From Fimbriimonadaceae bacterium (lineage in GTDB: Bacteria > Armatimonadota > Fimbriimonadia > Fimbriimonadales > Fimbriimonadaceae): a DNA stretch of 9,867 bases. A program made the position numbers and the translations under genes. The stretch spans positions 1 through 9,867 of the forward strand of contig JAIBBE010000246.1 in NCBI GenBank assembly GCA_019694835.1. Reading direction: 5' to 3'. This document shows, one piece after another, positions 7,101 to 9,867 of this stretch; the first letter of the stretch is position 1, and each line of letters starts with the position of its first letter. The notes beneath the pieces are model-generated. The model saw only the letters and a program-made list of their open reading frames with translations. It had not been told where the DNA came from and searched no databases.

Positions 7101-9400
7101 TTCAGGGTGCGGAAGCACATTCCTGACTTGGAAAGCCGCTGGGCCGCCGGGTCTAGCGAAACCCACAGGTCGACGAGCGGGTTCTCTCCGACGCATATTC
7201 GGTACTGGGCACCTGATCGCGGGGCGTCGCCTCCGAGCAGCAGGTTCGGCTGGGCCGCCCGGGGCAGCTCGCTGGCTCTCGACCAACCTGCGTCGGCCAA
7301 GAAAAATGACTCCGGGGGATCCAAAAAGACGAAGTCTTCGAAACGAGTCTGCGCATACCACGCCGCCCGTTGTGGATAGGGCGCGACCGCGAGCCAATTG
7401 CCGTGAATTCCCGGGCCAGATGCCGCCGAGAGAATCGCGGCGCCCAACTGCGGCCTTTCCCGCAGCCACATCGGCAGCATTGATACTCGGACAGCAATAT
7501 CGCTGGCGGAGGCTTTTCGCAGAACAACAGTCAATGCGATAGCAAAGGGATCGTCATCAAGCCCGGCCTGCGTGGCACCGTTCAAAACCGTTTCGTCTAT
7601 GGCTAGCTGTTCGACCCTCAATGAAGCTTGATCATCGGCAGAAACTATTTCCACACCGGAAACCCAATCGAAGCGCTCAATCCAGTGCTGATGGACAATC
7701 AATGTCCGGGACGAGCTCCACGTCTTTCGATGCGTAACCAGGTCCGCTGGGAACGATGGGGGTGTCCAGGCCACCGCCTGCAATAGTTCGCCAAGCGCTT
7801 TCATCAGCACCGAAGTGCTCTGGATTTCGCCCGATAGCAGCCTGAGTCCGATGTCTCCGCCGATTCGCTCTATCTGGGATTCAAATAGCCGGAAAGCATC
7901 CTGCGCATCTTCATCCGCGCGGTGGGATCCGCCCAAAGCATGAGAAGCCTTCCATGGGTCCAGCATGAATGCCACGAGCAATGTGTCCCAGAAGATCCGG
8001 TGTTCCGTCTCTGGAAGCCGGGCCGACAGAATCGGCCAATCCCACGCAAGAATGTTGTGACCGACGACAACCTTTGAGCGCCCGATCTCCTGGGCGAGGA
8101 CCTGGATCGCATCGGGCGATCGGCCGGGTGCGTCGTCACGAGACAACAGCAGGGATTTCGCCTTCCATGTGGCCGTTCCGACTTCCCATACCTTCTCGCC
8201 ATCCGATTCGATATCGATTGCAAGTGCATAGGAGCGCAGCGCTAATCGCGCCAAGCCTGGGTCGTTCTTGGCCGCAATATGGTGTGCCAGCTCGCTGGCC
8301 GACGGGTACCGGGCAATGAGGAATTCCAACTGCGTGTCGCTCGGCAGACAGTTCATCCAGATTTGCGCCTCGTCTGGATTTCCTCTCAAGCGGCTCTCGA
8401 TTTGCGAGGCGGGGAGCCGCTTCGAAACGATCAGTCTCTGAATCCACTCGACGCCAAGCGCTGTCGGCTGCCAGGTCGAATCCAAAAGCGAGGACGCGAT
8501 ATCGGCATCCCATGGAAAGTCGCGACGAAGCTCCGCTTTCCATCTCTGTGCCTGCGTTGCATCCAACGATGCCCTGTTCGCCCATTCGACGAGCTTCGGT
8601 TTCAATTCCTCAGTGACGGAGGTCAGCCATTGGCAGCGCGGTGGCCCCAGGGTAACCAACTGGTCGGCTGAAAACGTTCGCAACAGAACCACGGGGACTT
8701 GCTCATCGGCCATCCAATTCCATTTACTCAGGAACGAGTAGCGGCCAACTTGCAGAACATCACGAATCTTGCGTACCCGCCATTCTTCTGGAGACAGTGA
8801 TAGCAAGCCACCCAAAATCGCCCTCTCCAGCACCGGATCGGTCAGATCCGGTGACGGTTTGCTGTCCTTCAAGAATCCCTTGTACCAATTGGCAGGCAGG
8901 CACGCTAAAAGGCGCGGGAGGTCCTGCTGCTCGAACCACTTTGCCCGAATGTCGTCGAGCTGGGATTGGCTCTGGGGTATTTGGCCGTTCGGCCAGGCAA
9001 CGTCATCAGCCAGAGCCCACTGTACGGCACATGGACGCCCATCCTTTTCGGAGGATCCGACCGCGTAGGCAAGGGATCGGTTGCTCAGATCGACAGCAAC
9101 TCTTTCGGTGCTGGGGGGAAGCCTTCCGGAGACGTGAAAGAAGAGGCTCCGGCCAACCGTGGCCACAAAGCCAAAGCCTCGGTTCACGTCAAAATTCTCG
9201 ATACGCCCAAGGAGCGGGAGACGTTCGAGGCATTTCCTCAACAGGGTGTCGCCAGGGGGTGGATGCGGCGTCCCCTCCCCCGCACGCGCTTTCGTTTTCT
9301 TGGGGACAGCCAGAGGTGGCGTTGCGGTTGGCGCATCCGATGCCTGCGCTTTCGGCACCAACGACCGAATCGCAGCCAACTGCTCTTTGAAGTCGCCCAT
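1133..9400 (-). CDS. Giant CSD - DEDDh exonuclease - RecQ-like - UvrD-like helicase fusion with C-terminal zinc ribbon
   Basis: This 2755-residue protein is predicted to be cytoplasmic, with no signal peptide or membrane segment seen. Residues 63-115 are cold-shock-like (RGFGFV at 74-79, LFFHVS at 86-91), for single-strand binding. Residues 390-510 are a DEDDh 3'-5' exonuclease: D396, E398, H448-N449, D454, H493 and D498, all present. Residues 560-917 may be a worn DinG-like helicase half (VVEYLPF near 910), followed by an acidic linker. Residues 1075-1470 are RecQ-type: TLPTGEGKS with K1109, DEAHCVSQWGYEFRPDY from D1213, SAT at 1255, QEVGRIGRG at 1431. After a Ser/Pro-rich linker (1575-1650), residues 1975-2470 are UvrD-type: AGPGSGKTS with K1999, DEFQD at 2112, GDDDQ at 2142, TIHKVKGLEFDE around H2400, YVAMTRAK around M2442. 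C2694, C2697, C2724 and C2727 form a zinc ribbon. Inferred role: ATP-driven unwinding and degradation of DNA, probably in defence. The ATG follows the upstream gene by 17 bases with a weak GGAAG Shine-Dalgarno. No frameshift is seen. Confidence 0.93.
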   Translation of the reverse strand: MGDFKEQLAAIRSLVPKAQASDAPTATPPLAVPKKTKARAGEGTPHPPPGDTLLRKCLERLPLLGRIENFDVNRGFGFVATVGRSLFFHVSGRLPPSTERVAVDLSNRSLAYAVGSSEKDGRPCAVQWALADDVAWPNGQIPQSQSQLDDIRAKWFEQQDLPRLLACLPANWYKGFLKDSKPSPDLTDPVLERAILGGLLSLSPEEWRVRKIRDVLQVGRYSFLSKWNWMADEQVPVVLLRTFSADQLVTLGPPRCQWLTSVTEELKPKLVEWANRASLDATQAQRWKAELRRDFPWDADIASSLLDSTWQPTALGVEWIQRLIVSKRLPASQIESRLRGNPDEAQIWMNCLPSDTQLEFLIARYPSASELAHHIAAKNDPGLARLALRSYALAIDIESDGEKVWEVGTATWKAKSLLLSRDDAPGRSPDAIQVLAQEIGRSKVVVGHNILAWDWPILSARLPETEHRIFWDTLLVAFMLDPWKASHALGGSHRADEDAQDAFRLFESQIERIGGDIGLRLLSGEIQSTSVLMKALGELLQAVAWTPPSFPADLVTHRKTWSSSRTLIVHQHWIERFDWVSGVEIVSADDQASLRVEQLAIDETVLNGATQAGLDDDPFAIALTVVLRKASASDIAVRVSMLPMWLRERPQLGAAILSAASGPGIHGNWLAVAPYPQRAAWYAQTRFEDFVFLDPPESFFLADAGWSRASELPRAAQPNLLLGGDAPRSGAQYRICVGENPLVDLWVSLDPAAQRLSKSGMCFRTLKTIDSLRSGTLSIVRTSSNLQARPRFLVRDDTTLYPGAQDQASYWKDVIKGLRAIAGKQTPGTVCILLVGSSASTELVALIDQCLCELSMAVPYADHHSRRDRLRKAASVPGGCLVDLVDAWSDWHALASESGVPLCAVVEYLPFSDWFAAGPRESVSEELPSVGAAGLDEPDNERDEIDTAEDDIENDGDDVSLKAPLLVSGADIAARTPELVRANLALWLHQAGMAECSLACVILDPRIAPRHRDIRQLFECLDWKELAISEEQGESLDRLLEPLDVKREDAPSDYESMRVFLEKYWNAGKHPGDPTWIADFRENTQRPAIEAIRDRAADVLVTLPTGEGKSVLFQVPALCRGLRTRRLSIVISPLRALMRDQVQRLWQIGFHQSVDYLTADRPIHEIDDVYQGVLDHRIVLLYVAPERFRSRRFIDVVDRRFASDGAFEYVIVDEAHCVSQWGYEFRPDYFFALNSICLKYRSTDSAEKTPLLLLSATVTAANREHLSDLIRGKADSHDGRYLEFKARPAQYFHPIRNHIEIRPAAVPGRINSRPKADWPIAPRLEIIIGLVNEAQENRRRTGQRSALIVFVSRRDHAEELSFLIGKKVAAAVDYFHAGLDSETREDVYQRFLDGSIDVLVATKAFGMGMDIPHIHWAVHLAPPTFLEDYLQEVGRIGRGERERKDANLDRLTASLLYSAEDFETNRTFIQRNRIELRQVSDLYGAIRDHSKLSEDGVLVTMMPDAGFATFDTAGKRRAGCVQARKMLFWLERLGRVEILAMMPGLLPVKLNFDQLSKIAETERGPLADVAKLLHSVSQSQSPAVISELPARASPEREGRSVLDRIIDGLTSFVGMLLGSPRRPEPSNLVRPSPTASARQTPARDGEAIINLGQIWRDTSLPHIDDVLSTVAELEDRKALEVTRKIGFSRRRYSHATSSEIDQLFDALKDVAIQIVKALQKDSQYIIDFELLAEGLPATAVAGELVDVREAFERAVCYLLRSTGVRIRDRLNDGNRELVATLGRRQTGNVAGRVGAAVTATRDLWKEFVPRLHSEERVIEISRLLSATRLHAPSRRFRESSLRRHLGLLGALRLISVSESLVPMSYVLSVHRTEEALDENDHPEVWAELGKVNRLTELRSDAIEIFVHLPVEARDQFIEGYFRQTNPDEMESFLTEQLGQIDDADAGKFIEEKREQLQAKAVDKFLERYTVEPEEPNQWLAITHPFDRNLLVNAGPGSGKTSVLIARLAHLIRFQHIRPEEILVLAFNRAVVFEIRARIRELFGKLGYGAYVRRLDVATFHSFATRHLGRLVKDTDDWNKDRTTLLHRFADRLETDAVFRTTVAGGLRTLLVDEFQDVNEEIYRIIRLLSSPAGRPTGVMVIGDDDQDILGWNRSGGESSDAYFRRFIRDYSLAAQDILALTVNFRSGPQIVAQTQEFIGQFFSDRGDRSPRLKTSALRAASWAKASSAESVVLDVGGFDIALERARREIAKGPANRSNAVAILCRTNHEVALAYHALLPSCPDLVVQNNVGYPISRMRHLGLWLDLLRMDLAQHGDRPLSEPIFDAVEVAYKASNIPEVRRPRAEDISPRQLWDLCGRESSYPYLSHLIEFVESIDSEDIVRLLGREEHLSRPPVVSTIHKVKGLEFDEVIVLPSSSGFFASSGKSMLGSAAEEVRLQYVAMTRAKTRVQYFIGPRERSWLGVQAFPGEIGSGKLLDGTPKEIGISWAWETTGRYNPDAEQTLAYIQERVRVGDQLSVEGYDGRSLIHRDESGKARQVGRIAKDFGSGGQKSDLAVSAVLRCVFDGNQYFGGTTARSVAEQGWGLVVLASGVLRAVSRTDPPVFVSQQPDASDAAVETIKQEDAPSAIDPPDAEDRSQSATGEADVNSAGGTIGSGKRTLADLVFAEHRVSIDVGLSRFKSEGWFAVGDTAATCPQCGATPLPGYRKPYTNSRGDQYHYWALVCVSCKKVFDPGSLDPLSKKQLKAHAIPVTKVR

Positions 9401-9417
9401 GCGTGCCCGCTTCCGCT

Positions 9418-9867
9418 TTAGCCCGACAGCAACAAAGCTTCAGACGAATTCTGCACTGTCGAAGCTGGGCGAAAACGACGGAGGTCAAACACCAATGCAT
9501 TGGCAAGGTCAGGCGGAAGCGGCACGCGATTGGCAAGCGCTTCGGATGTGGCCTCGTCGAACTCGAACTTCTGTCCCATTACGATTTGGAACCATCGTTC
9601 TCTGTCCTGCACAACTCGGAACATCTTTTCGTCGGCGCTTCCGCCGAGATACGGCTCGTAGATCACTATGGGCATACGCGCGATCTCGGCTTTGCACCGG
9701 ATCCTGTCAAGTCGCCCGGTCCTCTGTTCCAGCGTGCTCGGATTCCAGCACAGGTCATGGTGGATCACGTAGCGGCAGAAACGGTGCAGGTCGACGCCCT
9801 CCCCTAGGACGGCGCTGCTGATGAGGATCTCGGGAAACATCGTGCTGTTGAAGGCAAGCATCAATCG
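9418..9867 (-). CDS. C-terminal part of an SNF2/HepA-like DNA helicase-translocase (5' end outside window)
   Basis: The final 149 codons of a gene that enters from the right edge and stops at TAA (9420-9418). The visible part is the end of a second RecA-like lobe. Motif V reads ISSAVLGEGVDLH, followed by CRYVIHHDLCWNPS and motif VI LEQRTGRLDRI. This is the pattern of SNF2/RapA(HepA)-like SF2 ATPases, which translocate on double-stranded DNA; the arginines of motif VI would complete the ATP site. A short tail follows (GGSADEKMFRVVQDRERWF and onward) without a further domain; I recall similar tails in SNF2-like helicases of phage-defence loci, DISARM DrmD among them. A lone TTG at 9864 or ATG at 9861 is not a credible start, because motif V begins at once and the frame is open to the edge. 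The gene lies 17 bases upstream of the giant gene, so the two are probably cotranscribed. Confidence 0.85.
   Translation of the reverse strand, partial: RLMLAFNSTMFPEILISSAVLGEGVDLHRFCRYVIHHDLCWNPSTLEQRTGRLDRIRCKAEIARMPIVIYEPYLGGSADEKMFRVVQDRERWFQIVMGQKFEFDEATSEALANRVPLPPDLANALVFDLRRFRPASTVQNSSEALLLSG

Noticed and set aside
9159..9821. 220-codon plus-strand open frame spanning the junction of the two helicase genes
   Set aside because: It is antisense to the conserved cold-shock-like and SNF2-like motifs and its protein is rich in Arg with no family pattern.
1133..9867. Calling the locus a DISARM system
   Set aside because: Only an SNF2-like C-terminus is shared. No DUF1998 protein, methyltransferase or PLD gene is visible, and the exonuclease-RecQ-UvrD fusion is not a DISARM component.

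Overview
The window is dominated by one uninterrupted minus-strand gene of about 8.3 kb (1133-9400, 2755 residues). It encodes a multi-enzyme fusion: a cold-shock-like nucleic-acid-binding domain, a DEDDh 3'-5' exonuclease, a degenerate DinG-like region, a RecQ-type SF2 helicase, a UvrD-type SF1 helicase and a C-terminal zinc ribbon. Seventeen bases upstream in the same orientation lies the 3' end of a second helicase gene (9418-9867), whose motifs V and VI fit the SNF2/HepA class. The two look like the end of a minus-strand operon that enters from beyond the right edge. Stacked SF1/SF2 motors plus a nuclease are typical of anti-phage and anti-plasmid defence islands. The defence role is an inference; I cannot match this architecture to a named system with confidence.

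Region 666-1132 has no gene and is visibly AT-richer than its flanks. It holds three copies of TAACTNNTTGTCNCA, four copies of TTTACCGTCA, a 58-bp imperfect direct repeat containing both, and a separate exact 17-bp direct repeat. Co-oriented repeats with a TGTC core resemble the transposase-binding ends of Tn7/Tn5053-like elements. I suggest this is one end of a mobile element that carries the helicase genes as cargo. A small hairpin at 1066-1080 probably terminates the helicase operon.

The left 665 bases are GC-rich and look like different DNA. They hold the first 23 codons of a minus-strand gene leaving the window (start 71), a 70-bp dyad-symmetric promoter/operator region (86-155), and a decayed plus-strand gene (214-665). 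That gene is broken by a frameshift at a run of eight C and by an in-frame stop, and appears to lack its C-terminal part. Broken genes next to repeat-rich DNA fit the edge of an insertion.

The composition (GC-rich coding, GC-ending codons, mostly ATG starts with recognisable Shine-Dalgarno sequences) suggests a high-GC bacterium, probably a proteobacterium. The sequence alone does not fix the taxon. No tRNA, rRNA, CRISPR array, integrase or transposase gene is visible.
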